Below, piece by piece: positions 44,301 to 57,093 of a DNA stretch of 64,000 bases (the stretch's first letter is position 1; each line of letters begins with the position of its first letter). Both the position numbers and the translations under genes were made by a program. Source of the stretch: Diplolepis rosae (lineage: Eukaryota; Arthropoda; Insecta; Hymenoptera; Diplolepididae); the NCBI GenBank assembly GCA_030998225.1, contig JAPYXD010000308.1, forward strand, positions 8,380,001-8,444,000. Direction: 5' to 3'. Under the pieces are notes generated by a model that saw only the letters and a list, made by a program, of their open reading frames with translations, was not told the origin of the DNA and searched no databases.

Positions 44301-45625
44301 AATAATTGATTCAGGAAATACTTCAATTCTGTAGAGCATTTTTGTATTTCGAATTCAAAATGTGTGCTTAAGCCACAAAAAAGTAAGCTGAAAATGTAGA
44401 TATAAAACTAATTATGTCATGTTTATGTCTTCTTAATGGAAAATACTTTGCATATAATTCTCTAATTCGATATTTTTTTAATGTATGAACATTCAAGAAA
44501 TTGATAAATATTCCATCTTTTTATAGGAACTAAAAATTTCCGGATAATGCTTTGATTGAGAAAGCTAAAAATTTGTCAAATATTGATATAAATTGCAATT
44601 TTACAATTGCATTATTTTTCAAATATTTTAACACCTCTTCAATCTTGATAATTCTTACAGAAGTTTATTTCATGTGAGTGACTTTTTCTTATTCTAATGA
44701 AAGATTTCGTAATTCTAAATTCGGCCCAATTCGTAACATTGTAAAAAGATTTTAAAACTTCATAAAATTTTTTTTTCTGTTTTATTTAAAGTCAATAAAT
44801 ATTCAATGTTTGGAATCGAAATATTAAGTAAATGATTTTTAATTTCTGGGAATAAACTGCTTTAATAAGACAATCTTTCTTCTTTGTGAAAAATCTCAAT
44901 TTTAAAATTAAAATTCTACGCATAGGATACAAAAACATAATATGAAAATACTTTTATTACAGAATTTTGAAATATACAAGTTGACCAATTTTTAATCGAG
45001 TAAATCGGCTACTTTAAGCAAAAAATTATGTTAAAAATATTTTATCAAAAAAAAATAAGACACATTAAATTACGGTTTAAAATCCACATTCATAGATTGA
45101 TGGTAAAAGCAGTTTAAAGTTTTTTAATCTTACGTTTTAGTGACGTATGCACAGACTTTTAATCAGATAAATGAAATGCTTTATGGAAAGTCAAAATTTT
45201 CTTATTACTGCACTTAATCAAATTTATAAAGTAAAAATATTTTTTAATTGATGCTTTCACTCAATTCTTTAAACATTCTTTAATTGAAAATTGTACTCAA
45301 AATTTAATCTTGCAGCGTTCCAATATTCCCACAATGTTACAAAATCTTATTAATCATTATTTTAGTCGAATTATTTTCAAAATATTTAAAAAATAAATGT
45401 GAATATTTTGATTAAATACTCTGTCAAATTTTGCATTTGACTGATCTTGCAAAATTGTTGAAAGTTTTGAATACCGATAGAAGAAACTTTAAATGAAATT
45501 TTATGTCCATAAATGCTTAAACTTCTATATAGAAATATCAACTACAACATTCTCAAATTTTATAAATAAACTACTAAATTCAAAAAGTTTCGGATTTTTT
45601 TAAAAACTGTAGAAATTTCAACTAT
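44301..45625. other. AT-rich stretch
   Basis: Highly A/T-rich with no ORF or repeat that I can define. Confidence 0.55.
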
Positions 45626-45822
45626 GAATCAGTCAAAATCTACTGATTATCAGTGAAATTTGACTGATTTAAATAACTAAAAACAGGTTACTGTGAATCA
45701 GTCAAATTTCACTGATTACTTCAGTGAAAAGTAACTGATTTAACAGTGAAAAATATTGTTTCCACTGATGATTCAGTGAAAAGGCAAATCACTAATTCAA
45801 TCAGTGAAAATTTGACTGATTC
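45626..45822. repeat. CAGTGAAA-rich foldback, ~197 bp
   Basis: Outer inverted ends GAATCAGTCAAA and TTTGACTGATTC. The interior repeats ACTGAT and CAGTGAAA in both orientations many times, so it folds along its whole length. Confidence 0.75.
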
Positions 45823-46801
45823 AGATTTAGAGTGTATACAAATTTCAAATATAAAGTGTACTCTGTACATTAATCAAACAAATTTAGAAGATGAATATTT
45901 TAATAAATATTCCTAAATATTATTGGAATATGATACATATCGATTTAGAAAAACTTCTTCAAAGTACTCAGACATTTTTCTTATTTTACGACATTTTTGC
46001 ACCATGTTTGACCTTTGGGTAGGATTCAAGAAAACAATTGTAGACATACATTCATTACTTAGTAAAATACTATGTAGACTTGCTTTTTAAATTAAAGCGA
46101 AAACTTTTAAAACCTTTAACAATCGGTTGCATAGATTCTGCTCTAATCTTGGACGCAATTAGAGAAATAGGTTTTTTTGCTTTTTTTAGATCTAGTTTTT
46201 GCCTTAAACATAAAAGAAAGAAAACACATTTGAAATATTAAAATAAAAAAGCTGGTTCATTCTTAGAGAATCCCAAATATTCTGAAATAAAGCTCCTTTC
46301 CACACCACCACGGAGGTAGAGTTTAAGGCTTGTTTTTTTTACGCTTTATCCCCTGTAGGCCTAGTCCACGTCCTACGAAACGAATAGGGTTTTTGCTTTC
46401 AAGTAAAAAGAAAAAAGGAAAAAAATGAAGCAAAGTGGTAAAAAACGCTACAAATGTAGCCCGTACTTCAGGCTTGCCTCTATCAAATGCCAGTATACGT
46501 CGAACAAAAATGTTTTGTTTTAAATCAAATAATGAAGAAGTTTGATTAATTCGGGATGATTTGGGGTGCTTGATTATTGTGAGTCCCCTTGCCTCTCACT
46601 TATGCCCAAAGCGTGATATTACTCAATTTCAGTATGTTTTCTTACTCACAAAATAATAATTAAAACTAAACAATTTCCATACCCGAGGCACGCGCAGAAA
46701 GGAATAAAGAACGTATCTCTGATATAAGAAATAAAATGTCATTATTTTGTGAGTAAGAAAGGGGTTTGAAATTGATTAACGCCATGCCTTGGCCATTAGA
46801 A
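45823..46801. other. unassigned stretch with a short inverted pair
   Basis: CTTACTCACAAAATAAT (46635-46651) and ATTATTTTGTGAGTAAG (46742-46758) form perfect 17-bp inverted ends of a small ~125-bp element. Otherwise nothing recognised. Confidence 0.5.
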
Positions 46802-48090
46802 TTAATCCTCTCCTTCGTGAGTGAAGAGCGACAAACCACTTTCCCTATCACTTTCTGCCATCTCATATAGATTTTCGGTCATTAATTGCAAATGCTTCGA
46901 AGTGATGCTCGTTGTTCTGGCTGTTTCAGCTCTCGCCTTTAGGGCTGATCGAGTAACACAAATTGAGTTGACCGTCCTGTTTCCTAAGCGATTTCTTTTG
47001 GGAGTTTTCGCGTCCGTGAGCATGGAGAAACCTCGCTCCGCCTCAGCATTTGAATGAGGAAGACTCCGACCATGATTCAATACTGAGGTCAAATTTGGAA
47101 AAAGTTTTTCTCCTGTACTCGTCGAAGATACACCGATACTAGACCACATTTCGTCAAAAGATAAATGCGACCACTTTTCTTTGAGTTCCTGTCTGATTTT
47201 GAGTAAAGAATCCCACTCTTTTTGTACACCTATTCTATCAAACGACCCTAAATCTTGACAAACTTTCCAGACCCTAGGAAAAGTTTCGCTTCGATCAGCA
47301 TAGAAAGCTACTTGAGGCCGGAAAACAGCAACGCAAGACAAAAAGATGTCATCAAAAGGAAGTCGATTGCGAATTTCTTCGCTTGCTGTGACATAAAATT
47401 TCAAGCAATTACGAAGAAATAGATCAACTTCTACTATTTGCAATTTCTTGTTTGTAAGTTGCTGCTGGAAATATTCTCGCGTTTCCTTACCAACGTCAAT
47501 GTCTTGAAGCGGCTTTTGATTACTAGGATCTGCAAAGTTAACATTTCTAATGATTTGAAAGAATAAATTCGGTTGAAGAAGACCCTCTTTCAAATAACTG
47601 CTAAGAATCCATACGAAGAATTTAGCCGAGTTTGGCTGGAGTTCCTGAACCATTGTTTCGCGACTTTGAAATTTCGCATTATATACGTTGAACCTATTCA
47701 AAGTAAATTTCAAGAATAGGAAATATGCGAGTGTCAAAGGATTCTGCATTTTTCCTAACAAGTCTTTGGCCTTCTCTACCTTCTCAGATACGAGGACCAT
47801 AAGATACTGAAGAATAACTTCCCAATTCTTTATTATAGTATCTATGCATCGATAGCGGACAAGCCAGCGAGTTTCAGAATGACTAGGAATTTTTTGATAG
47901 TCATTTCCTAATTCCAAAACAATCGATCGAAAAATAGCCGTTCGCTTGGAGCTAGCATTAAGAAAAGTTGGCAAATCTTTGATTAAATCCTCTACATCTG
48001 GGATTGTGGCACAAGCATATTTTGGTACAATTGCTGACGAAATTGCATTGAAATTTAATACTTCATTATTAAATTGATTTATTTATTAAT
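46802..48090 (-). CDS. hAT-type transposase-like protein, C-terminal part
   Basis: About 425 codons open on the minus strand (TAA at 46802-46804), beginning in AT-rich DNA near 48085; no upstream ATG is obvious, so this is the 3' part of a gene or a fragment. HSETRWLVRYRCIDTII near the start resembles the block after the catalytic domain in hAT/KIAA1586-type proteins. LPHSNAEAERGFSMLTDAKT followed by NRLGNRTVNSICVTRSALKA is the hATC dimerisation motif. The BED finger and the first catalytic acidic residues are not present in the visible part. No stop or frameshift interrupts it, so it is either a recent transposon remnant or a hAT-derived exon. Confidence 0.72.
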
Positions 48091-48892
48091 TAAAATTTAA
48101 TAATTTATTATTAAATTATATTTAATTATAATATAATTACAATATAATATTAAATAATTAATTATAATCTAATATTATAATTAATTAATTAATGTTTAAT
48201 GAATATCGATAAACTTCTGATATTAAAATCAATCAAAAATTCAAAATCAAACTCATCATATTATACGCAAAAATGTTCAACCTAATATCTTGCGCTATAT
48301 CGTTGGACTTGAACATTTTCAATTTATACAGCTTAAGCAAATGTAAGCTTCTGGGTATTCGGGAGGATTGAGGGGTACGGGGAAAGTTGTGGACAGCGCT
48401 CCTAAGGTTTAGTTGGCGAACTACTTCGATAGACCAAATCGGCGGGTAGAGGTGTACGGGGGGACCTGAACATTTTCGCCGGACGCGACGTCTACAATCT
48501 TCGCAGGGAACTAGGCCTGCACCGCATCTAGGTTTATAATATCTTTGGATGAGTCCTTATGAACAAAATACAATCATCAATGTGGCAAAGGGGTAATCAA
48601 CCTATTACAAGAATGGATTTCCGGAAAAAACGAGTAACTGTGCGAGGATTTTCCAAAAAAAAAGTAATGAAAATCAAAAATGAATTTAATACAATTTCTT
48701 GGCTCAGAAAGCAACCTTGAAGGCATGTTCATACATCTGTTACAGCATTTTCCACTGGTGACACCACTTTAGCACTCTGTAAGAACATTTAAATGATTTT
48801 TTTTGTTATTCGGAAGCCTCAAGAAGATCAAGAACTCGAATTAAATAAAAGTTCGTCAACGTAAACTATTTAAATCATAATTTTTGCAATGT
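48091..48892. other. AT-rich then GC-richer unassigned stretch
   Basis: 48091-48200 is almost pure A/T (TAATTAATTAAT words). 48340-48540 is GC-richer (GGGAGGATTGAGGGGTACGG) with GAACATTTTC occurring twice. No gene recognised. Confidence 0.45.
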
Positions 48893-49945
48893 CTTCGAAA
48901 CAATGAATAAATGTTTCGTTTATAATAATATTAATGTACTCTCTTTGCTAGTTTTAAAATAACGTAAAATGTAATTTAATATTAATTTTTTTCTAAAATT
49001 ACGGAGAATTACCAAGTTAGCACGAGTCGAAGTGCAAAAATGCCTAAAATGTTTTGATTAATAAAAACCTGTTTTTTACCATTTCTGAAAAAACTGAAAA
49101 GACATGATATTAGACAAAGAAAAACATATGTGCTTAATTATATACAATCTGATTCACTCAGATTAAATTTTTAATCAGGAACATTTGCCAGGGCCATTAA
49201 ATCTAATGAGGAAATTCTCAATAAAATATAGTTAGAGAAGGTGGAAAAGAAAACCATGCAATAATATTCGTCTAGTTTCTATGGAAAAGAAAGTGATTGT
49301 TAGATTTTTTCTTCGGCATTAGACTGCTTTTTTATGATTTTACGAGAAAGGATATGTGAATCGTTTGTATATAGTCCTATCATTTTACAATTACGAAGAA
49401 ACTTGTCTCAGAATAAGCTATACACGCCTCACATGTGTTTATAGAATCTACATTACAACTTTGGCGAAAATTTTAGAAGATCTCACAATACTTGATAATA
49501 AACTTTACAACTATAACGACGAATACTCGCTTTATTGGAATTGTATCTCTGGAATAAGAAAAAAATGCATAAATCCATTTACCATTGAAATTCGATAATA
49601 ATGATTGATCTCTTGATATTAGAGGGTTGAATCTCCAGTTCATTTCGAATTTAAAAAATAAATCATATTTTGATTTGAAGCACTGATACTTGTAGATATA
49701 AATAGCACATATATTTTTCTTTGTTTCATCTCATATCTTTTCAGTTTTTGCAGAAATTGTAAAAACAGGTTTTTATCAATCAAAAAATTTCAGGCTTTTT
49801 TGCGCTTCGACTCGCGCTAACTTGGCAATTCTCCGGTATTTTAGAAAGAAATTAATATCAAATTACATTTTACGTTATTTTAAAACTAACAAAGAGGATA
49901 AATTACTATTATTATGAACGAAACATTTATTCATTGTTTCAATGC
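48893..49945. repeat. inverted repeat with ~250-bp arms overlapping a mariner end
   Basis: Left arm 48893-49150 and right arm 49690-49945 are reverse complements with moderate divergence (GAAACAATGAATAAATGTTT, TTTTAAAATAACGTAAAATG and GACAAAGAAAAACATATGTG shared). The outer ends of the arms encode the last residues of a mariner transposase on the right side. This suggests that the 3' end of a mariner was duplicated head-to-head around a 540-bp centre. Confidence 0.75.
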
Positions 49946-50530
49946 GGCAGTTTTCATTGATTTCAACACTTAAACGCTGCAATAAAATCCTATAATACTC
50001 GGCGTCAATAGTTTTTCCTTTTCGGCGAAAAGACGATCTTTGAAGCCGATTCTTCCTTTCCAGTACATTGTTTTGACTCTTCCTTTGTCTTAGATGCAAA
50101 GTGATGGACCCACGTTTCATCTATGGTTATTTATCGACGTAAAAATTTGGCATTATTGCTGTAAAACATCGCCAAACACTTGATTGAAACATTCTTACGA
50201 CACTCTTTTTGTCGATGGTCATCTAATACCATTTTGTGGATTTCTTCCACCATTTCCGTCGTGGTCACCTTATTTAGTCAACGACTGCGATGCTCGTCTT
50301 AGCAGCTCGTACGACCTCTTTTAAACTTCACCACCCATACTTTCTTGTTGTGAACGAAATAGCAGACTCTCCCATCGTAGAATCTGGCTTGTCTGTGATA
50401 TTGGTTGGACTGAGACCTTTCAGACGAAAGTACTGTATCACATAACGATGATCAATTTTTCCATGTTCACAAAATCACTGAAAGTGTTCACTATTAATGG
50501 CTGTCTTGCCTTCTCTTTTACTGTGATATA
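49905..50530 (-). pseudogene. mariner transposase 1, many breaks
   Basis: Minus strand, in scattered frames: an N-terminal IDHRYVIQYFRLKGLSPTNI-like helix region, a VEEIHKMVLDDHRQK block, then TIDETWVHHFASKTK, which is the mariner block holding the first catalytic Asp and the HHF signature. AEYYRILLQRLSVEINENC follows towards the C-terminus. At least four stops and two frameshifts lie between 49990 and 50500. The second part of the catalytic triad is not evident. A dead copy. Confidence 0.8.
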
Positions 50531-51285
50531 GGAAAAAGGAACGCTTCTGGCGGCAACCTCAAAAATAGGTACGGCCTAAGACTGCAGTCCTTTGTGAGCG
50601 CAATGCCTCGTGTCACAACAAGAAATATGCTGCTCTCAGTTGTTCTGTATTAAGGATTCATCGACCATGTTTTAGTAAAAACGAAACTAATCTCGGTAAC
50701 AGTGCACGGAGAAAAATAGTTGAAGTAATTTTACTAAACTCTGTCGATTAAACTTGGGACATAAGGACATTTGAACATCTATTAAATCCTAGTCGGGTAA
50801 AATGAATTTGATAAATACCTAATTCACCCAAAGTGAATAACAATAAGCGTTACATAGGGAATAGTAAGGAGTTGAGTAAGACGTTGTCGACGACAGGGCA
50901 TCAACATGCGTCAGAGGGTTAACATGAAATGTATAAGTATATCACCGACGCTTGAGGTGCTTCAAACCATAGTTGAGTAAAATGAGCATCGGGCGTATTC
51001 TTTTAAGTGGCAATGGCATGTTTCTCTTAAATAAATAAAAAATTCTTACCTCGAGCCTGCCATTAGTCATTCCTGACAATTTTTTCATTAGGAAATATGA
51101 TTGCTGGTTCCTCACATTTTTGTACGATCCAAAAGGCCCTAATTGATCAATGTTGTATTTTAAATAAAGTAAATATCTTGTTTTTTTGGAGTATGAATAA
51201 GGTTCAATTTATCGGGACACGATAGACTAGAGTAGACGAATTGTCTGATATTATGAATACACTACTTGATATTATTTTGATTCAC
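50531..51285. other. unassigned stretch
   Basis: GTGCACGGAGAAAAATAG near 50703 resembles the end of the foldback at 33839, so an old related element may start here. No gene recognised. Confidence 0.4.
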
Positions 51286-51291
51286 CAACTC

Positions 51292-51810
51292 TTAGATTAA
51301 ACTTTCGCGTTTGCATTAGTCACAGTGGACGGGTGTCAAACATTAGCATAATGGTTTTCATGTTATTTTAGGGATTTACAGCAAAAGACCTGATCATCAG
51401 CGTGTGACACTCTTTTCTCCTGTACGCACAGAATGTAGCAAGTTTGAGTGTAATGTTCTAGTGTCTGCCTAAGGGAACCTTCTCGTAGATAAACTATACT
51501 TGAAGTATTACTTGAAGACCCAATAAGCTCTACGTCTTATCTTAACTCATTCTACATGATAAAAACCCTACTCAATATCAGTTTTTCGTTTTCTTGACAC
51601 GTAGGTTAGATCCGCGCTTTTGCATTAGCCACAGTGAACGGGTGTCAGAGATTTGCATTATGGTTTTCGTGGTAAATTTTGGAGTTACAACAACGGACCC
51701 GATAATCAGTGCTTCACACTGTTTTGTGTCCCACGTTAAAAATATCACGGATACAGGTATAATGATCTAGTATCTCCCTGAGGAAACCTGCTCGTATATA
51801 TCCATTAAGC
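51292..51810. repeat. two diverged direct repeats, ~210 bp each
   Basis: 51292-51500 and 51602-51810 align: CGCGTTTGCATTAGTCACAG / CGCGCTTTTGCATTAGCCACAG, GACGGGTGTCA / AACGGGTGTCA, ATTATGGTTTTC, CCTGATCATCAG / CCCGATAATCAG. The period is about 310 bases. No ORF. Confidence 0.75.
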
Positions 51811-52080
51811 TAAAACCTTATTATTTAGTGATGAGTCGTGGACCCGATAAGTATCAGGAGGAATCGAAATGAGCAGATGGTATATAAGGAGGGTCAGAAG
51901 AGTTGGTCGAGGCCGTTCGCCCGGGGTGGCGAATGACCGAAATAAATCGGTCAAAACTTAAAAAATGATAAATAATAGTATACGGAAGGAATAGGGAAAG
52001 GCATAGTGCATTAAAATAAATTTTTTTAAAAATTATTATCAATAATACCAACTGAGTGTCTTGAGTTCTGTTGCACTGGT

Positions 52081-53261
52081 TTAACCCGTTTCCGCCGAAA
52101 ACGCCACTCGCGGTACATCGGTCTTCGGAAGCTCATAACTAATGCTGTAGGCATCAAAAAAAATTCAGGGAGACATATTTACAAAGCTTAAGACCGGCCC
52201 TTTCCCATGGCGAACTCAAAATTGCTTCAACATATCATTAATTATGAACAAATGTTGTTTAAACAAAAAAAAGCATAATTTTTTCGCTCTCTTTTTTTTT
52301 TAAACTGAGTTTTCAAGAGCTTTCCTGTCAGCAATCAACCTGCAACCTTTTCAATCGGTGGAATAAATGTCTGAACTTTAAGAATCCATGGTTCAAAGTT
52401 CGATTTTAGGCCTTGGTATTTTCAAAATGGCGCCCTAACCGCAAAAATTTTTCAAATACATTCATGATTTTTTAAATCGAAAACTATGAACTTTCGGATA
52501 AAACACTAAGAGTGAAGAAGTTATTAAAATTACTCAAAGAATGCACAAAATTTTTCCAACTGCTTTCGAGAAATTTTTTTATTTTTTGTAAATGGTTAAT
52601 TTTTGCAAAATCCAAAAATTGTTCAAAACGCTTCCAAAAAATGATCTTGGATTCTTCGTCTAATTCGTGAAACATTTTCTGCTCTCCAGTTTTCGTTTTA
52701 AGTTTATTGCCGTAAAAAAAAATTCCATATTTCAAAATACTATTATCAAAATGCTCCTATCGTCTGTCTGCCGTAAACAAAGTCTACGTTGCTTAACTAT
52801 CACCATCGTGAAGGTCGACAAATATAGATAGACTTTTTCGTTTTTTTCTTTAGATTTTAGTAATTTTATTTTTTATTTTTATATTTTTTAATTAAAAAAA
52901 TTTTTTTTATCATTTTTCAAGTTCATAGTTTTCGATTTAAAAAGTCATGAATATATTTGAAAAAATTTTGCAGTTAGGGCGCCATTTTGAAAATACCAAG
53001 GCCTAAAATCGAACTTTGAACCATGGATTCTTAAAGTTCAGAAATTTATTCCACCGATTGAAAAGGTTGCAGGTTGATTGCTGACAGGAAAGCTCTTGAA
53101 AACTCAGTTTAAAAAAAAAAGAGAGCGTAAAAATTATGCTTTTTTTTGTTTAAACAACATTGTTTTATAATTAATAATATGTTGAAGCAATTTTGAGTTC
53201 GCCTTATGAGCTTCCGAAGACCGATGTACCGCGAGTGGCGTTTTCGGCGGAAACGGGTTAA
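52081..53261. repeat. 1181-bp MITE with TTAA target sites
   Basis: Starts TTAACCCGTTTCCGCCG and ends CGGCGGAAACGGGTTAA. Terminal inverted repeats run about 345-415 bp with few differences (GCGGTACATCGGTCTTCGGA and complement; GGCCTTGGTATTTTCAAAAT and complement). TTAA on both sides plus a CCC/GGG terminus is the piggyBac-type target pattern. The centre (52500-52915) is AT-rich and has no transposase. The paralogous family B copy at 59.15 kb lacks the insertion. Confidence 0.88.
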
Positions 53262-53330
53262 CACTGTTGGTGATATAACCTGCAAATTTGCTAAAATTAC
53301 TTATTTTTGTTAAAAATTGTTTATATAATT

Positions 53331-53615
53331 ATGAATATTCATTTTTTCTCTTTTGATTCATTTCCAAAAATTTGAAGACGATATTTTATTCTCCGCGGAA
53401 ATTTAGTTACAGGACTGTAATTGTCATGAATATTCATTTTTTCATTTTTGATTCATTTCCAAAAATTTGAAGACGATATTTTATTCTCCGCGAAAATTTA
53501 GTTACAGGACTGTAATTATTATGAATATTCATTTTTTCATTTTTGATTCATTTCCAAAAATTTGAAGACGATATTTTATTCTCCGCGGAAATTTAGTTAC
53601 AGGACTGTAATTGCC
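53331..53615. repeat. three tandem 95-bp units
   Basis: Units start at 53331, 53426 and 53521 with ATGAATATTCATTTTTTC and end GTTACAGGACTGTAATT. They are nearly identical. The paralogue at 58.97-59.08 kb has a single diverged unit, so the triplication happened in this copy. Confidence 0.9.
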
Positions 53616-53830
53616 GATATCAATTCAGTTTTATATTTTAAAAAGAAAAAAATCAAGAATTTTTACTAAGACGAAGTTAACAGACGTTCCTTATTATTTT
53701 TTTTTACATTTAGCAAATTCTGACCAAGATATTTCATATTTAAAGAATTATCTCACATGGCTGGATTAACATATAATTTTGGTCACGTGACTTGCTTGGC
53801 CCATAGCCTTAACTGAAAAATTATATAATC

Positions 53831-54200
53831 GTGAAATACAACTTAAAAACCTTGTATATAGTCTGCTATAAAAGTAAGCACAATAGCATAGTAAGAGTAA
53901 AAATGCATCTTACATATGAAAAATATTTTCATAATTATTTTTGACTCATAAAACACTGACGTTGGCACTGCATATTAGTGATAAGGACTGTATTGATAAA
54001 TGTATAATTTTATTAACTTTCTAATACAAACGTAACTAACGATTTTCAGAAAACAATTCTATCTACTTACAAATTATATAATATACTTAAAAATAGTTCG
54101 AAGTCAAGGACAGAGCTTACAATATTTCAATAAAGCCCTGTGGACGGATCATTTGTTCCTGAATGACCAAATAACGGATGATCGAGTGATAATACAATAC
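53831..54200. other. AT-rich stretch
   Basis: Nothing recognised. Confidence 0.5.
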
Positions 54201-54938
54201 TAAAGGGTGTCACGACTTAACCATGTGAGTGCAATTTTTTTTAAACACGTTTTATTGGCTTACAAATTCTCGAAAATTCTACTGGTAATTGGGGTGAAAG
54301 GATATATCCAAATTCGAACCGGAAGTGGGTTTCTAAAACTCGTGATTCTCCATAACAATATAAGTGCCATAGGCACACGTGTATGACATTCATGCGCAGT
54401 CTTTTTCAATGTATTTAGAAGAGTAAGAAAATATGCTTGGGCCTTCTAGACCTAGAGACACCAAATCTATTCGCGAACAAGAAGGAAACAGTGGAGAGGG
54501 TTATAAAACAGAAAGTATCATTTCGATAAACTGTGATCTTTCATACGAACATCTGAATCTTTGTATTTGATTACATTCTATTTTTGTACTAAATAATTAC
54601 AAAATACAAATAAACTAAGTATTTTATATAAAAATATCACTGTAGCATTGTAAAATCCATTTAAAAAAAAAACGATTTTTTAAATTTAATTCTTTACTTT
54701 CTAGCTTTCTGTTTGTCTCGTAATGCGATTATAATGTTTCAGGAATATGTTTTATATTATATGGGATCTAAAAAAACAGAAATAAATTTTATGGACTAAC
54801 TAAAAATTTTGTTCAATGAGGTCTGAAGAGCTTAATTAAATCTCGAATGTACTTGTTCATTTTTATTAAGAATGTTTTTTTTCTCTCCTGAAAAATTTGT
54901 CCCGATGGACTTACATGCTTTTGCAGCGACACCCTTTA
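54201..54938. repeat. TIR element ~738 bp, TAAAGGGTGTC ends
   Basis: TAAAGGGTGTCACGAC at the left and GCAGCGACACCCTTTA at the right. Short terminal repeats of about 11-13 bp that include TA resemble a Tc1/mariner-type MITE. No transposase inside. Confidence 0.6.
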
Positions 54939-55111
54939 ATTATAGAAGGCACGACTTGTTCTGTTTCACAGCGATTTCTCCATAGTATAATTGATTTATA
55001 TCTAAGAAAACTAAAAGTTATTTTTATTATGTTAGAAAATTCTGACTGAAAATATAGTATCTCATGAAAAATCCTCACATGATATTTTCTTCAGGAACAA
55101 CTTCAGATTTA
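54939..55111. other. AT-rich spacer
   Basis: Nothing recognised. Confidence 0.4.
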
Positions 55112-55545
55112 TATGTGACGTGCCACGAGAAAATGGGACTAACGCAGAAAATATCGCAAATCTGTTTTTGGTCTTTATCGATAATTTCGGAGTTGCTCTA
55201 TCTAGCAAAAAAATCAGAAAAAATTTTTAAGCATTATTTATACCTATAAAATAGCTTATTAGAGGGCCGTAAATGTAGCATTTCTGAGCTAGACGAAAAC
55301 ACCTCCCACCACTCACTACTACTACATATAGTAGAGTCTGTCTGATTTCAGAATCGCGTGGTTTTCTTGCGGGAACAGAAGCGAGAAACGGATACTGGGA
55401 CACGACTAGTGAGAGTGTAGTTGTAAGTAGAGGGGCAGGTTTTTAGCAGTCGCCTTTCACTGAGAAAAGGGCTCCACTTCTATCACTCGCCCTGTAAAAT
55501 TCTAGTTTTCCGCGTTAGTCCCCTTTTCTCGTGGCACGTCACATA
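55112..55545. repeat. TIR element ~434 bp, TATGTGACGTGCCACGAG ends
   Basis: Left TATGTGACGTGCCACGAGAA and right TCTCGTGGCACGTCACATA. The repeats extend about 40 bp through GACTAACGC. AACTTC lies outside both ends in inverted form, separated on the left by six bases. The inside is GC-richer and non-coding. Confidence 0.8.
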
Positions 55546-56342
55546 TGAAGTTAGAAAGCATCTAATATTTTAACATAGAGGACTCATATCCTCTTTATAT
55601 AAAATTTGATTTGCAATATTTGACTTCATACATATAATCATAACGATTATTTACAGTATCTAGCGTTTCTTTACAAATTAAGTTATTTTTTATAGTCTTT
55701 TAAATAATTTCTTATAAAATATTCAAATGATCATGAAAATTAAGATTACCCTGCTGTACTGTAATGTTCAATCATGTTCCTGATTTATTGTGTTACGTCA
55801 AACGCATTAGTTTGAGGAATCTCGTGTAACCTGCAGAGAAATATTATAGTAAAGGTACTGCAAAACTGCTTCTTTCCGATTAACCTAGTTTAAAAATTAA
55901 ATTCCCAAAAAAGTCCTATTTTTAAGTAAGGACAAATTCTGTCCGAATGATTTAATAAATTGGTAATCCAGGGTCCTGGAGTTAATATCTGATTTGAAAA
56001 CAAAATTAGAATCTAATACATGTAGAAAATATAAATTTTGAAAATCTATCATCGAATAAGTTTACAACAAAGACCAGTAGTGTCCAGCAGTAAGAGAAAT
56101 TGACTGTCGTACCACGCCTTCTCATAATGATTTTCAAATGATTTGAGTAATATTTTAATTGTCTCAGACACAGTTTTTCATCTGTGTACACTGACAGTAT
56201 AGTGTTAAAGCTTTCAAATGTGTAAGTTCGTCACAGGAAGCAGTGACATTAACTTTTCGATAGATGGCTGCAGCGGTAAGTGCTGGTCAAAATAGGCAGA
56301 TCAAAAATCTCACAATGTAAACTTGGACAACTGTCAACATAC
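55546..56342. other. AT-rich stretch
   Basis: No gene recognised. The part from about 56230 (TTCGTCACAGGAAGCAGTG) probably belongs to the 5' end of the following mariner. Confidence 0.45.
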
Positions 56343-56890
56343 CGACAGCACCACATTAGGAATTTGTGTTTGCATCATAAATTTATTCTCGACCGATTCT
56401 GCTTTTATTTGAAAGAAACTGTGGCTGAGGCTCATCAAATGTTGTCAAGTACTTACGGTGAGGCCGCTCTTAGTGAAAAAACGTGTCGTGAGTGAGTTCC
56501 ACGCTTCAAGAGCGGTGATTTTGATGTCAAGGACCGTTGTGGCGGTGGAAAAGAAAATTTTTGAAGATTCTAAATTGGAGGCATTACTTGCTGGAGACTT
56601 GTGCCAAACACAATAAGAATTGGCAGAATCATTAAGAGTGACTCAACAAGACATTTCGAAACGCCTCAAAGCCATGGGAATGATTCAGAAGCAAGGGAAT
56701 TGGGTTCCGTTCCTCAAAAGACGCATCGTTTTCTCGATATGGTATCCGACAATTGCCAGAAAGATGGAAAAAAGTAGTGGCTAGCGAAGGACAGTACTTT
56801 GAATCATAAATAGATAATCACTTTTTAAGAAAAAAGCCTCAAATTTGGAGAAAAAACGGCAGAAGCAAAGTTGTATACCTAATAATACAG
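56343..56890 (+). pseudogene. mariner transposase 2 with deleted catalytic core
   Basis: N-terminal DNA-binding half: HIRNLCLHHKF, then AEAHQMLSSTYGEAALSEKT, FKSGDFDVKDR, and the second helix-turn-helix ELAESLRVTQQDISKRLKAM ending GMIQKQGNWVP. In-frame stops fall after TCRE and before ELAES, and a frameshift lies after the GGG linker. The sequence then jumps to the last residues (RWKKVVASEGQYFES and FLRKKPQIWRKN) in another frame. The whole D,D34D catalytic region is missing, as in many internally deleted mariners. Confidence 0.85.
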
Positions 56891-57093
56891 TAGAGAGTGG
56901 TTATCAGTGGGTAGTTCAAGCAATTCGCTCTTCCTATAAAGAGAGAGAGTTACCTAACAGACCCAGTCCAGTGAACGGTCATTCACTGACCGTTCACTAA
57001 CCCGTTCGCTGACCATTCGCTGACCTCGTCGTAATATGAATAAAAGCAGCATAAAAAACATTTAAATTGTTGCTATTATGATTCTGCGGTACA

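Larger units (their letters stand above)
51930..53830 (+). repeat. interspersed repeat family B, copy 1, interrupted by a MITE
   Basis: The parts outside the MITE (51930-52080 and 53262-53830) align in order with the reverse complement of 58590-59320: GACCGAAATAAATCGGTCAA, CAACTGAGTGTCTTGAGTTC, AAAATTTGAAGACGATATTT, then CTTGGCCCATAGCCTTA. It is a non-coding family with two copies here. Confidence 0.75.

Noticed and set aside
56280..56495. Separate 71-codon gene
   Set aside because: Its second half is the N-terminus of mariner transposase; the ORF is a piece of that pseudogene.
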